From NCBI RefSeq assembly GCF_026001925.1, contig NZ_AP021869.1:496001-560000 (forward strand): a DNA stretch of 64,000 nt, read 5' to 3'. The translations under genes were made by a program, and so were the position numbers. Below are positions 10,184-19,040 of this stretch, piece after piece. Positions within the stretch are counted from its first letter, which is position 1. Each line of letters opens with the position of its first letter. The stretch is from Vibrio gangliei (GTDB lineage: Bacteria > Pseudomonadota > Gammaproteobacteria > Enterobacterales > Vibrionaceae). The notes under the pieces were generated by a model. It ran no database searches and was not told where the DNA came from. It was given only the letters and a program-made list of their open reading frames with translations.

Positions 10184-11059
10184 TTATGTCCACATCACCA
10201 AAATAGCCGCGATGGCGACGAGAATTAACCCTAACCCATCTTTAATTTTGACTTTCTGTTTAAGCCATAAAACTGAAATCAGCATAGTAAAGAAGATCTC
10301 AACTTGGCCTAAGGTTTTCACATAAGGCACGGTTTCTAATGACATGGCGCTGAACCAGCCGATAGAGCCTAAACAGCTAGTGGCACTGGCTAAGAAGGTC
10401 AGCTTAGGTCGTTGCCATAAATCGACTAGGCTTTGCTTATCGGTGACGAATATATAGCCAACTAAGATCAGAGTTTGTACCGTGATAACAAGCCATAATA
10501 CCCAGGCAGCGTTGTAAGGAAAGGGGAGATCGAGTGATAAACTGGCTTCACGAATCCATAAAGAAGTGAGCGCGAACGCCGAGCCGCAACACAGCCCCAA
10601 AATCACAGTTGAAAACGAGATGTTCTTCATTCCAGAGGTCGTGCTAAGCAGGAAAACCCCCACGCCGCCAATAAATACGCCCGTCCAACCCAATAGTGAT
10701 AATTGGGTTCCAAAGAACAGCATGCCTAAAATGGCGGCAGCTAATGCTTCACTTTTAGCAAGCCCAGCACCGACAGCATAGTTATTGAGTTTAAATAATT
10801 GCACCATCAGTGCAGTCGCTAAAATTTGCATTAAAGCGGCGGCACACACAAATGAAACAAAGCGGTAATTAAATTGTGGCAGTGCAACGGGCTCAAGTTG
10901 ATAGAGGATGATGAGGTAGATAGCCGCAATTGGGCTCGCCCATAAAAAACGCGATAAAGTGACAGCTAGGGTTTTGACTTCAGCGGCTAATTGGCTTTGA
11001 AATGCATTGCGCCATGACTGCATGAACGCAGCCATAAAAGTAAATAAAATCCATGTCAT
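10184..11059 (-). CDS. EamA/DMT-superfamily transporter
   Basis: A 291-residue integral membrane protein with about ten hydrophobic segments in two EamA repeats, roughly residues 3-135 and 150-290. Recognisable features are FLWASPIAAIYLIILYQLEP in the first half and the C-terminal repeat ending LILVAIAAILVMWT. The substrate cannot be read from sequence; DMT proteins export or exchange metabolites such as amino acids. It is transcribed away from degS-degQ on the same strand, 43 bases after degS, so it may be read through from degS. Its stop abuts the heptamer repeat array. Confidence 0.85.
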   Translation of the reverse strand: MTWILFTFMAAFMQSWRNAFQSQLAAEVKTLAVTLSRFLWASPIAAIYLIILYQLEPVALPQFNYRFVSFVCAAALMQILATALMVQLFKLNNYAVGAGLAKSEALAAAILGMLFFGTQLSLLGWTGVFIGGVGVFLLSTTSGMKNISFSTVILGLCCGSAFALTSLWIREASLSLDLPFPYNAAWVLWLVITVQTLILVGYIFVTDKQSLVDLWQRPKLTFLASATSCLGSIGWFSAMSLETVPYVKTLGQVEIFFTMLISVLWLKQKVKIKDGLGLILVAIAAILVMWT

Positions 11060-11102
11060 AGAGTGACTCTTTCATCCAAACGAGAGTGGGGTTAGAAGAT
11101 CC

Positions 11103-12167
11103 TTATCCTCTTGGATCTTCTTCAATGGTGACGGGTAAGGTCAGTTTTTTGCCATCACGTAGAATATCTAAATTGACTTGAGTACCGGGACGTAATTCAG
11201 TCACCATTTCCATCACGCTTTGGCTATTCAGCACTTTTTGCCCATCAATTCCGACAATCACATCTTTCTCTTTCAGCCCAGCTTTATCTGCTGGAGCGCC
11301 TTCTGCAACACTGAGGATCACGATACCACTGACATGATCGATACCAAGCAGCCGGGCGGCCACTTCGTTCATATCCTGTCCATCGATGCCAATGTAACCA
11401 CGGATCACTCGGCCATCAGCGATGATCTTGGTCATGATTTTATGCGCAAGGGTATAAGGAATCGCAAAAGAAATGCCGTAGGTTTCCAGATCGGTCGCTT
11501 GTTGAAACGAAGCGGTATTAATGCCGATAAGTTCACCACGAGTATTCACTAAAGCACCACCAGAGTTGCCTTTATTGATCGCAGCATCGGTTTGAATAAA
11601 TGCTTGGCGACCATCGGCGCTGACCGAAGAGCGACCAATCGCAGAAATGATGCCGAAGGTAGTGGTTTGTCCTAAGTTATAAGGGTTACCAATGGCTAAT
11701 ACCACATCTCCGACTTTGGCTTTGTAATCTGAATTTTGCGGAATAACCGGAAGGTTGCTCATCTCGACTTTAAGAACCGCTATGTCGGTGCGTTTATCGG
11801 TTCCGACTAGTTGAGCGCTCGACACACGGCCATCTTGTAGCGCAACAACAATTTGATCTGCCTGGGCTACAACATGGTAGTTAGTAATGATATAGCCTTT
11901 ATCGGAAACAATCACGCCCGAGCCAAGCCCTTGAGTTTTGAGCTTTAAGCGATCACCTTCGACGTATTGACGGCTATAAATATTGGCGACAGCCGGCCCG
12001 GCTCTATGTACCGCATGGCTGAATGAAACTTGAATATCATCAATATTCTCAGCTTTAGGTTCGGTTTCTATGCGTAAGATGTCCTGACGTAGTGATGGTA
12101 CTGCGAGTAAAAGCACCGCAGCTGTTGCTAGGCCAATAAGAATAGGTCGAAGCAAGAATTTAACCAT
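11103..12167 (-). CDS. degS: Outer membrane stress sensor protease DegS
   Basis: DegS is the inner-membrane-anchored periplasmic protease that senses unfolded porins and starts RseA cleavage, releasing sigma-E. The protein has one N-terminal membrane anchor (residues 4-23), a trypsin-like domain with His98, Asp128 and Ser202 (in NKGNSGGALVN), and a single PDZ domain from about 255 to 345. 354 residues; E. coli has 355. AGGATACCA precedes the ATG. It lies downstream of the DegQ-type gene on the same strand, but a strong hairpin separates them, so DegS probably has its own promoter. Confidence 0.95.
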   Translation of the reverse strand: MVKFLLRPILIGLATAAVLLLAVPSLRQDILRIETEPKAENIDDIQVSFSHAVHRAGPAVANIYSRQYVEGDRLKLKTQGLGSGVIVSDKGYIITNYHVVAQADQIVVALQDGRVSSAQLVGTDKRTDIAVLKVEMSNLPVIPQNSDYKAKVGDVVLAIGNPYNLGQTTTFGIISAIGRSSVSADGRQAFIQTDAAINKGNSGGALVNTRGELIGINTASFQQATDLETYGISFAIPYTLAHKIMTKIIADGRVIRGYIGIDGQDMNEVAARLLGIDHVSGIVILSVAEGAPADKAGLKEKDVIVGIDGQKVLNSQSVMEMVTELRPGTQVNLDILRDGKKLTLPVTIEEDPRG

Positions 12168-12238
12168 TGGTATCCTCAGGAGCAGGGAATGTTAAAATTG
12201 AGTGATGCCCAAGGATAGCACCGGATAGAAAGCAAAGA

Positions 12239-12268
12239 AAAGAGAAGTTTGCAGCCAAACTTCTCTTT
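12239..12268 (-). terminator. Terminator downstream of degQ
   Basis: A perfect 13-bp stem (12239-12251 with 12256-12268) with a 4-base loop stands between the stop of the DegQ-type gene and degS. On the minus strand it is followed by TTTCTTTGC, a moderate U-tract, so it should separate the two protease transcripts at least partly. Confidence 0.75.
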
Positions 12269-12316
12269 GAATTTGAGTGATGAGTTTTTATCTTCGCATT
12301 CTTTCGTCTAGTCGAA

Positions 12317-13690
12317 CTATTTTACGACTAAGTAGATCGTGCGATCACCGCGCTGAATGTTAAGCGCTAAAATGGCGCTCTTCTGTTCCAGTACCTTTTT
12401 CATGTCAGCGAGGTTCTTCACTCGAGTTCGGTTGACACCAATGATGATGTCACCTTGTTCCAGTTGGTATTGGGCCGCCGGTGACCCTTTGGCTATCTCA
12501 GCTATTTTTACCCCAGCTATTGGATCGCTGCTATCAGTATTGCTGAATTTTGCCCCTTCCAGACCTGGATGCAGATCCGACGCGCTCGCCTGAATTTGTT
12601 CTGCCTCACCGAGTGTGACGGTTTTGGTCAGTGCTTTACCGTCTCGTATCAGACCCAATTTGACCGTTTTGCCTGCGCCAATGGTGGCGATTTTGGCTCT
12701 GAGTTCACCAAAGGTATCGATTTTCTTATCATTAATAGAAACCAATACATCGCCTGCTTGTATGCCGGCTTTTTCAGCGGCGCTGTTTGGCATTACTTGG
12801 CTCACAAAGGCCCCTTTACTGCTGTCATACCCCATAGCTTCAGCAAGATCAGGGGTAATTTCTCCACCTTGGATACCTAATATGCCACGTTTAACGCCGC
12901 CAAATTCAATGATTTGTTCAGTCAGGTTTTTGACCATATTGGATGGAATCGCAAAGCCGATACCCACATTGCCGCCATTAGGGCCAAGGATAGCCGTGTT
13001 TATCCCAACCAATTCACCGTTCAAATTGACTAATGCGCCACCTGAATTCCCGCTGTTAATCGCGGCATCGGTTTGAATGAAGTTTTCGAAGTTTTCAATA
13101 TTTAAACCACTGCGACCGAGTGCGGAAATAATACCGGAAGTCACGGTTTGACCTAGACCGAAAGGATTGCCGATAGCGACAGCAAAATCACCGACACGTA
13201 GGTGATCTGAGTCTGCCATTTTGATTTGAGTTAATCCTGATACCTTTTTGTCTAGCTTGATGATGGCAATATCAGAAAGTTTATCGCCACCAATTAAACT
13301 GGCTGTGACTTCACGTCCATCCGATAAAGCAACTTGTATTCTGTCGGCATCATTGATGACATGGTAGTTCGTGACGATATAACCATTTTCTGCATCGATG
13401 ATGACCCCTGAACCTAGGCCACGGAATTTCCTTTCAGGTAATGACTGTGCCGGGAAATCAGGCCCAAAGAAAAAGCGGAACTGTTCAGGTATCGATTGAC
13501 CATTGGTGTTTTTTTTGCCTTCAACCATCACGGAGACAACCGCAGGTGTCACTTGTTCCAACATAGGTGCCAAGCTTGGCATTTCTTGTCCGTTAACGAT
13601 GCTTGGAAGAGAAGCGGAGGCAACCGCTGGGGTGAGAATCGCACTGAGGCTCAATGAAATAGCACTCAGAACAAGCAAAGGTCTTTTCAT
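12317..13690 (-). CDS. degQ: Periplasmic serine endoprotease, DegQ/DegP family
   Basis: A periplasmic HtrA chaperone-protease that degrades misfolded envelope proteins. The signal peptide ends near VASA (residue 26). The protease domain has His110, Asp140 and Ser216 (INSGNSGGAL), followed by two PDZ domains at about 255-345 and 365-450, the DegP/DegQ layout that separates it from DegS. 457 residues, nearer to DegQ (455) than DegP (474). AAAGGAG precedes the ATG. The upstream sequence carries a sigma-E-like promoter, a feature of degP in E. coli, so the protein may play the DegP role here. Confidence 0.93.
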   Translation of the reverse strand: MKRPLLVLSAISLSLSAILTPAVASASLPSIVNGQEMPSLAPMLEQVTPAVVSVMVEGKKNTNGQSIPEQFRFFFGPDFPAQSLPERKFRGLGSGVIIDAENGYIVTNYHVINDADRIQVALSDGREVTASLIGGDKLSDIAIIKLDKKVSGLTQIKMADSDHLRVGDFAVAIGNPFGLGQTVTSGIISALGRSGLNIENFENFIQTDAAINSGNSGGALVNLNGELVGINTAILGPNGGNVGIGFAIPSNMVKNLTEQIIEFGGVKRGILGIQGGEITPDLAEAMGYDSSKGAFVSQVMPNSAAEKAGIQAGDVLVSINDKKIDTFGELRAKIATIGAGKTVKLGLIRDGKALTKTVTLGEAEQIQASASDLHPGLEGAKFSNTDSSDPIAGVKIAEIAKGSPAAQYQLEQGDIIIGVNRTRVKNLADMKKVLEQKSAILALNIQRGDRTIYLVVK

Positions 13691-13719
13691 TCTAATACTC
13701 CTTTATTGAATACCGGAGT

Positions 13720-13749
13720 TATAGAGTAAAAGACCTTTGTAAAAGTTCC
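13720..13749 (-). promoter_or_regulatory. Candidate sigma-E (RpoE) promoter of the degQ/degP gene
   Basis: On the minus strand GGAACTT (plus 13743-13749) is a perfect sigma-E -35 element. TCTATA (plus 13720-13725) follows after 17 bases and resembles the -10 TCTGA/TCTAA. It sits just upstream of the envelope protease it would control. The -10 is imperfect and the spacing one base longer than the commonest 16. Confidence 0.65.
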
Positions 13750-13763
13750 GTAAAAATGAAGAA

Positions 13764-14201
13764 TTAAGAGGCTTTATTTAGCTTCTCAGTATCCTCTGAA
13801 TGATTTTTCTGACCTTTCAATAAGCCTGTTGAGCCATTTGCATAGTCTTTAGGTTGAACATCGGTGATTTCTTCAATCTTATGTTCTTCGGTTGAGTTAT
13901 CGGTGTTCTGACCTATGAACGGATTCTCTTGCTTAGGTAGATTTGGCAATAAATCAGAAGAGGTCTGTGCCATGTGCTGATACAGCTTGGTATAGCTTTT
14001 ACCCAGAGAATCGAGCATTTCCGCCGTGTTTGAAAAATGATCGGATAGATCTTGGCGATGTTGCTCTAGCTCAAATTTCGTTGTTTCAAGCTCTTTTTGC
14101 AGTTGCTTATGTTTTTTGTATTCAGGTGTCATTAAACGGGCAATGATAATGCCGATAATGATACCGATAACCAAACCTACTGCAGCGTAAAGAAAAGCCA
14201 T
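13764..14201 (-). CDS. zapG: Z-ring-associated protein ZapG (YhcB, DUF1043)
   Basis: A 145-residue bitopic inner-membrane protein linked to cell division and envelope growth. One N-terminal membrane helix (residues 3-22, VGLVIGIIIGIIIARL) is followed by YKKHKQLQKELETTKFELE, a coiled coil typical of YhcB, then a conserved SLGKSYTKLYQHMAQTS segment, and a polar tail rich in Glu, Asn and Lys. AAGGAGCTTAT precedes the ATG. It is divergent from zapE and follows degS-degQ, the same neighbourhood as in E. coli. Confidence 0.9.
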   Translation of the reverse strand: MAFLYAAVGLVIGIIIGIIIARLMTPEYKKHKQLQKELETTKFELEQHRQDLSDHFSNTAEMLDSLGKSYTKLYQHMAQTSSDLLPNLPKQENPFIGQNTDNSTEEHKIEEITDVQPKDYANGSTGLLKGQKNHSEDTEKLNKAS

Positions 14202-14375
14202 ATAAGCTCCTTATCATTGATTTCTAACATGTTTGTTACGACTTGTTATACATGCTTTAAATACATGGTACTATGACACTCTCGCTTGATAAAGCAAAAG
14301 CTGCCCAAGAAAATCGTCTCACGTGGATGGGCCATTTTCTCAATATCTCACTTCGGTAATCATGGATGACATTGA

Positions 14376-15479
14376 ATGATGACGCCTAAGCAACAGTATC
14401 AGTACGACATTGAGCATTCAGGGTTTCAGCCTGATTCCGCTCAACTTAATGCAGTCGAAAAACTGGAACAACTCTACCATCAATTTCTTGAGTATGTATC
14501 AAATCCGCCACAAAAGTTGAGTTTATTTGCAAAATTGTTAGGTAAAGAGGCTCGTGTGACGCCACCAAAAGGCTTATATTTCTGGGGTGGGGTTGGACGT
14601 GGTAAAACCTATTTAATGGATGTCTTTTATGATGCCCTGCCTTATGAGAAAAAAAGCCGCATGCACTTTCACCGCTTTATGCTGCGAGTTCATAAAGAGT
14701 TGGGTTTATTGAAAGAGGTCAGTGATCCGCTTGAAAAGGTAGCGGATATTTTAAAGCAAGAAACCGACATCATTTGTTTTGATGAGTTTTTTGTTTCTGA
14801 CATCACGGATGCCATGATTCTGGGAACCCTTTTTGAAGCCTTGTTTGAGCGTGGCATTATTTTAGTCGCAACATCGAATATTCCACCAAAAGATTTGTAT
14901 CGAAATGGATTACAAAGAGCGCGTTTTTTACCCGCAATAAAACTGATTGAAGAAAACTGCATTGAAGTGAATGTTGATAGCGGTATCGACTACCGAATGA
15001 GAACGTTAGAACAAGCGGAAATTTACCATTTTCCACTTGATGAAAAGGCAAGCGCCAACCTCGATAGTTATTATGTTCAGCTTAGCCGAGATCAAGAGAG
15101 AAGCGTTCAATCGATCCAAATTAATCATCGCCAACTTGACGTTCTGGGGAGTTGTGATGGAGTGCTGTACGCGACCTTCGCTCAATTGTGCGAAAGTATG
15201 CGTAGTCAATCGGACTATATTGAGCTATCACGACTTTATCATACAGTATTGCTGGCAGATGTGATTCAGATGAGCCGAGAAAAAGACGATGCCGCAAGAC
15301 GCTTCATTGCTTTAGTGGATGAATTTTATGAGCGTAATGTGACGTTAATTATTTCTGCTCAAGTGCCATTACAAGAATTGTACACTCATGGTCAGCTAGA
15401 GTTTGAGTTTCAACGCTGCCAATCACGCCTAATTGAAATGCAAAGCTTGGAGTATTTAGCCAATGAGCATTTGGCTTAA
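14376..15479 (+). CDS. zapE: Cell division protein ZapE (AFG1-family ATPase)
   Basis: ZapE is a Z-ring-associated P-loop ATPase related to mitochondrial AFG1/LACE1. The 367-residue protein has Walker A GGVGRGKT at residues 71-78 and Walker B IICFDEFFVSD near 134, then TSNIPPKDLYRNGLQRARFLP, a family signature. There are two adjacent ATG codons (14376, 14379); neither has a strong ribosome site, so the exact start is open by one residue. It is divergent from zapG and followed by its own terminator, before rplM. Confidence 0.94.
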   Translation: MMTPKQQYQYDIEHSGFQPDSAQLNAVEKLEQLYHQFLEYVSNPPQKLSLFAKLLGKEARVTPPKGLYFWGGVGRGKTYLMDVFYDALPYEKKSRMHFHRFMLRVHKELGLLKEVSDPLEKVADILKQETDIICFDEFFVSDITDAMILGTLFEALFERGIILVATSNIPPKDLYRNGLQRARFLPAIKLIEENCIEVNVDSGIDYRMRTLEQAEIYHFPLDEKASANLDSYYVQLSRDQERSVQSIQINHRQLDVLGSCDGVLYATFAQLCESMRSQSDYIELSRLYHTVLLADVIQMSREKDDAARRFIALVDEFYERNVTLIISAQVPLQELYTHGQLEFEFQRCQSRLIEMQSLEYLANEHLA

Positions 15480-15549
15480 ATCAGTCAGGAGCGCTGGTAA
15501 ATGCAAGATACTGGGCTAAATCGGCTTGATTGGTCGGTGATTTTTTCTG

Positions 15550-15586
15550 TTCGAGAAATGGAATTGAAATTTCTCGAATTTTTTTG
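15550..15586 (+). terminator. Terminator downstream of zapE
   Basis: A 10-bp stem (15550-15559 with 15569-15578) followed by a run of seven T residues. It lies between zapE and the rplM promoter and insulates the ribosomal operon. Confidence 0.82.
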
Positions 15587-15614
15587 CCAAAAATAGATGA
15601 TTTTTCCCTCACTC

Positions 15615-15815
15615 TTCTCTATAATCCTGCGACCCACCGTTACTGCAGGTTGAGTTTGCTCTTTTAGTAGAGGAACAAAACACCGAGAGTGTCTACCACT
15701 CGAAGGGGTGAAGCATAGAGCTCTTAGACAGTGGGAATGAGTATATATGCTCATTAATAATGAATGGGAAACTCATTCCTTAAACTAGAATATTAATTTA
15801 ACGGGTATTATTAGC
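15615..15815 (+). promoter_or_regulatory. rplM-rpsI promoter and structured 5' leader
   Basis: A perfect TATAAT stands at 15620-15625; no good -35 is seen at 17 bases. A leader of about 185 bases follows before the rplM ATG. It can form a CCTGC/GCAGG stem near 15626 and, just before rplM, a 9-bp stem (15734-15742 with 15771-15779) enclosing a TCATTA/TAATGA inner stem. Such structure fits autogenous control of L13-S9 synthesis, known for the operon in E. coli, but the exact fold here is my inference. The 15480-15815 gap holds no gene. Confidence 0.55.
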
Positions 15816-16244
15816 ATGAAAACTTTCGTTGCTAAACCAGAAACTGTAAAACGCGACTGGTATGTTGTAGACGCTGAAGGTAAAACTCTTGGCCGTCTAG
15901 CAAGTGAAATTGCATCTCGCCTACGTGGCAAACATAAAGCTGAGTACACTCCTCACGTTGACACTGGTGATTACATCATCGTTGTAAACGCTGAGAAAGT
16001 AGCTGTTACAGGTAACAAAGCGAAGGGTAAAATCTATTACCGTCACTCTGAGTTCCCTGGTGGTCTAAAATCAATCTCTTTTGAAAAACTGATTGATCAC
16101 AAACCAGAAATGGCGATCGAACTAGCTGTTAAAGGTATGCTACCACGTGGTCCTCTTGGCCGTGCTATGTACCGTAAGCTAAAAGTTTACGCTGGCGCTG
16201 AGCACAACCATGCTGCTCAACAACCACAAGTACTAGACATCTAA
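15816..16244 (+). CDS. rplM: 50S ribosomal protein L13
   Basis: L13 is an early-assembly protein of the large subunit. The 142-residue protein starts [20 protein letters not shown] and contains [17 protein letters not shown] and the [19 protein letters not shown] signature, all standard. Codon use is strongly biased (CTA for Leu, CGT for Arg, GTT/GTA for Val), typical of highly expressed vibrio genes. rpsI follows after 15 bases, forming the universal rplM-rpsI operon. Confidence 0.99.
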   Translation: MKTFVAKPETVKRDWYVVDAEGKTLGRLASEIASRLRGKHKAEYTPHVDTGDYIIVVNAEKVAVTGNKAKGKIYYRHSEFPGGLKSISFEKLIDHKPEMAIELAVKGMLPRGPLGRAMYRKLKVYAGAEHNHAAQQPQVLDI

Positions 16245-16259
16245 TCGAGGATTATCGAA

Positions 16260-16652
16260 ATGGCAGAGAATCAATACTACGGCACTGGCCGTCGCAAAAG
16301 CTCAGCTGCTCGTGTTTTCATCAAACCAGGCAGCGGCAACATCGTAATCAACAAACGTGACCTAGACACCTACTTCGGTCGTCCAACTTCACGCATGGTT
16401 GTTAAACAACCTCTTGAACTTGTTGATATGGTAGAGAAACTAGACCTATACATCACTGTTAAAGGTGGTGGTATTTCTGGTCAAGCTGGTGCGATCCGTC
16501 ACGGTATCACACGCGCTCTAATGGAATACGATGAGTCTCTACGTCCTGCTCTACGTGCAGCTGGCTACGTTACACGTGACGCTCGTTGCGTTGAACGTAA
16601 GAAAGTTGGTCTACGTAAAGCACGTCGTAAACCACAATTCTCTAAGCGTTAA
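16260..16652 (+). CDS. rpsI: 30S ribosomal protein S9
   Basis: S9 lies in the small-subunit head with its C-terminal tail near the P-site tRNA. The 130-residue product shows [15 protein letters not shown] at the start, [15 protein letters not shown] in the middle and ends in [11 protein letters not shown], the conserved tail whose final Arg contacts the tRNA. It has the same strong codon bias as rplM. A terminator follows. Confidence 0.99.
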   Translation: MAENQYYGTGRRKSSAARVFIKPGSGNIVINKRDLDTYFGRPTSRMVVKQPLELVDMVEKLDLYITVKGGGISGQAGAIRHGITRALMEYDESLRPALRAAGYVTRDARCVERKKVGLRKARRKPQFSKR

Positions 16653-16714
16653 TTTTCTTTACAGGGTTTCCTGTATTGCAAATCAACGTCACCAGTTTTC
16701 TGGTGTGTGGTTAC

Positions 16715-16744
16715 AAAAGCTCGGCTTCGGTCGAGCTTTTTTGT
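16715..16744 (+). terminator. Terminator of the rplM-rpsI operon
   Basis: A 9-bp stem (16715-16723 with 16732-16740) with a TTCG-containing loop is followed by TTTTTTG. A smaller CACCAG/CTGGTG hairpin (16690-16705) stands just before it. Confidence 0.85.
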
Positions 16745-17178
16745 GTCTGCTAATCATAACTTTTAGCTTTATCTTTCCGTCTGCTATCAGCCTACATCTC
16801 CCCATATCTATCTATTTCTAAATGTTACTAAATATGTCTAAATCTTTTGGTTTAGAGGCATTTTCTCGTTATTTGTCAGCAAGTTTCCGTTTTATCTCTT
16901 CAACATTTACGTATAAAGGAACTGTTTTTAGCGGCTTTTGTGAAGTCCTAAACAAATATAGGTTACAGATGTTACGAAAAGGTAGCTTTACCTTGTCTGA
17001 GTGTGGCGCTTTATTTATCATTTGAGTGAATTTTATAAATATGTGCGCATGAATAAGCCAATAAATAGTGACTTACATGAGTCATTTTAAAAATAAAGTG
17101 CGCGTTGAGAGTATTAGGTCATCAAATCTATGGATTGGGCGACTCTTTTGTATCGAATACAGATTGGGAGATGTTTGG
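16745..17178. other. Long AT-rich spacer between rpsI and petA
   Basis: About 430 bases with no convincing gene. A 67-codon frame (16822-17025) exists, but it lacks a ribosome site and resembles no family I know. An inverted repeat TGACT-6-AGTCA lies at 17069-17084, about 100 bases before petA, a plausible regulator site for the pet operon promoter. No clear promoter elements are recognisable. Confidence 0.4.
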
Positions 17179-17772
17179 ATGAGCAATGCGCCTATTAATA
17201 ATGGCCGTCGGCGCTTTTTGACAGCCACCACTGCAGTAGTGGGGGGAATTGGAGCGGTAGCAGTTGCTGTGCCTTTTATTAAATCTTGGAATCCAAGTGA
17301 CAGGGCAAAAGCAGCAGGTGCACCGGTTGAAGTCGATGTCAGTAAGCTAGAAGAAGGACAATTGGTTCGTGTGGAATGGCGAGGCAAACCGGTATGGGTT
17401 GTTCGCCGTTCTCAATCAACACTAACGGAACTTGATGCATTAGATGATAAGTTGCGTGACCCTTCCTCTGAACAAGCGCAGCAGCCAGAATACGCACAGA
17501 ACAAATATCGTTCCATTAAGCCGGAATACTTTGTTGCGGTTGGTATTTGTACCCACTTAGGTTGTTCACCTACTTATTTACCGGATTCTTTTAGTGAGCA
17601 AGTACAAGGCGTGAAGTCTGGCTTTTTCTGTCCATGTCATGGTTCTAAGTTTGATTTAGCAGGCCGAGTATTCCAAGGCGTTCCTGCCCCTTTAAACTTA
17701 GTGGTACCAGAGCATGGGTACTTAAGTGACACCAGAATTATCATTGGTGAGAGTCGTGGAGGGGAAGCCTGA
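17179..17772 (+). CDS. petA: Ubiquinol-cytochrome c reductase iron-sulfur (Rieske) subunit
   Basis: The Rieske subunit of the cytochrome bc1 complex accepts electrons from ubiquinol. The 197-residue protein has a twin-arginine-type N-terminus (NNGRRRFLTATTAVVGG), one membrane helix, and the [2Fe-2S] ligand motifs CTHLGC and CPCHGS. ATG 17179 follows GGGAG by 8 bases; the open frame extends upstream to 17068, but those residues do not belong to the family. Its stop overlaps the petB start by one base, so the two are translationally coupled. Confidence 0.96.
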   Translation: MSNAPINNGRRRFLTATTAVVGGIGAVAVAVPFIKSWNPSDRAKAAGAPVEVDVSKLEEGQLVRVEWRGKPVWVVRRSQSTLTELDALDDKLRDPSSEQAQQPEYAQNKYRSIKPEYFVAVGICTHLGCSPTYLPDSFSEQVQGVKSGFFCPCHGSKFDLAGRVFQGVPAPLNLVVPEHGYLSDTRIIIGESRGGEA

Positions 17773-19040
17773 TGCAAGCCTTACTAGATTGGGTAGAAAA
17801 ACGTCTACCAGTGATGGATGCCTATAAAAAGCATTTGTCTGAATACCCAATGCCGAAGAACTTTAACTTTTGGTACCTTTTTGGTTCTTTAGCGATGTTG
17901 GTATTAGTGAATCAGATCTTAACTGGGATCTGGTTAACGATGAACTATGTGCCGTCGGGAGATGGCGCGTTCGCTTCTGTTGAATACATTATGCGTGATG
18001 TGGAATACGGCTGGTTGTTACGCTATATGCACTCGACTGGCGCTTCTGCTTTCTTCGTTGTAGTGTATTTACACATGTTCCGTGGCTTAATCTATGGTTC
18101 ATATCAAAAACCGCGTGAGCTGCTTTGGATCTTCGGCATGTTGATCTTCTTGGTCTTGATGGCTGAAGCCTTCATGGGTTACTTGCTTCCATGGGGACAA
18201 ATGTCTTATTGGGGCGCGCAGGTAATCATCTCTTTATTTGGTGCCATTCCTGTAATCGGTGATGACCTAACCTTATGGATCCGTGGTGACTACGTTATCT
18301 CAGGTGCCACATTAAACCGTTTCTTTGCACTACACGTTATTGCATTACCAATCGTATTATTACTATTAGTAGTATTGCATGTCTTGGCGCTACACGAAGT
18401 TGGTTCAAACAACCCTGATGGTATTGATACTAAGATCCCGAAAGCACCAGATGATAAGGGTGAGCATAAAACTCAGTTTAAATTCCACAAACAATTTACG
18501 ACTAAATACAATATTCAAGATTCGATTCCTTTCCATCCTTACGGCACGGTAAAAGATTTGGTCGGTGTGGCTGGATTCTTGTTCTTCTTTAGTTATGTGT
18601 TGTTCTTTAACCCAGAAATGGGAGGTTACTTCCTTGAGCCGCCTAACTTTGAGGCTGCGAACCCATTGAAGACACCTGAACACATTGCTCCGGTTTGGTA
18701 TTTCACACCTTTCTACGCAATTTTGCGTGCGGTGCCTGATAAGTTACTCGGCGTAGCGGCAATGGGAGCATCGATTCTGTTCTTATTCCTACTACCGTGG
18801 TTTGATCGCTGTAAAGTACGTTCATACCGTTACCGTAGCAAATGGCACCTATTAAATATTTGTCAGTTTGTTGTGTGCTTCATTGGTCTTGGCATCTTAG
18901 GTACTTTGCCTGCAACACCGTTATACACCTTGTTGTCGCAAATCTTTAGCTTAGGATATTTCATGTTCTTCGTATTGTTGTTCTTCTACAGCAAAAACGA
19001 GGCAACCAAACCATTACCAGAGAGGGTCACATTCAAATGA
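17772..19040 (+). CDS. petB: Cytochrome b subunit of the bc1 complex
   Basis: Cytochrome b carries both b-type hemes and the quinol oxidation and reduction sites. The 422-residue protein has about eight to nine membrane helices; visible are the heme-ligand histidines in RYMHSTGASAFFVVVYLHMF and FFALHVIALP...VLHVLALHE, and the PVWYFTPFYAILRAVPDK segment of the Qo side (a PEW-like PVW). It is a full-length bacterial cytochrome b, not the split b6 form. It overlaps petA by one base and petC by four. Confidence 0.97.
   Translation: MQALLDWVEKRLPVMDAYKKHLSEYPMPKNFNFWYLFGSLAMLVLVNQILTGIWLTMNYVPSGDGAFASVEYIMRDVEYGWLLRYMHSTGASAFFVVVYLHMFRGLIYGSYQKPRELLWIFGMLIFLVLMAEAFMGYLLPWGQMSYWGAQVIISLFGAIPVIGDDLTLWIRGDYVISGATLNRFFALHVIALPIVLLLLVVLHVLALHEVGSNNPDGIDTKIPKAPDDKGEHKTQFKFHKQFTTKYNIQDSIPFHPYGTVKDLVGVAGFLFFFSYVLFFNPEMGGYFLEPPNFEAANPLKTPEHIAPVWYFTPFYAILRAVPDKLLGVAAMGASILFLFLLPWFDRCKVRSYRYRSKWHLLNICQFVVCFIGLGILGTLPATPLYTLLSQIFSLGYFMFFVLLFFYSKNEATKPLPERVTFK

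Noticed and set aside
9996..10193. Minus-strand 65-codon frame with ESREPRA repeats
   Set aside because: It is only the translation of the 7-bp tandem repeat plus the antisense of parC; no ribosome site and no family resemblance.
16822..17025. 67-codon frame between rpsI and petA
   Set aside because: No ribosome site, no recognisable family, AT-rich composition typical of spacer; kept only as a note in the spacer entry.
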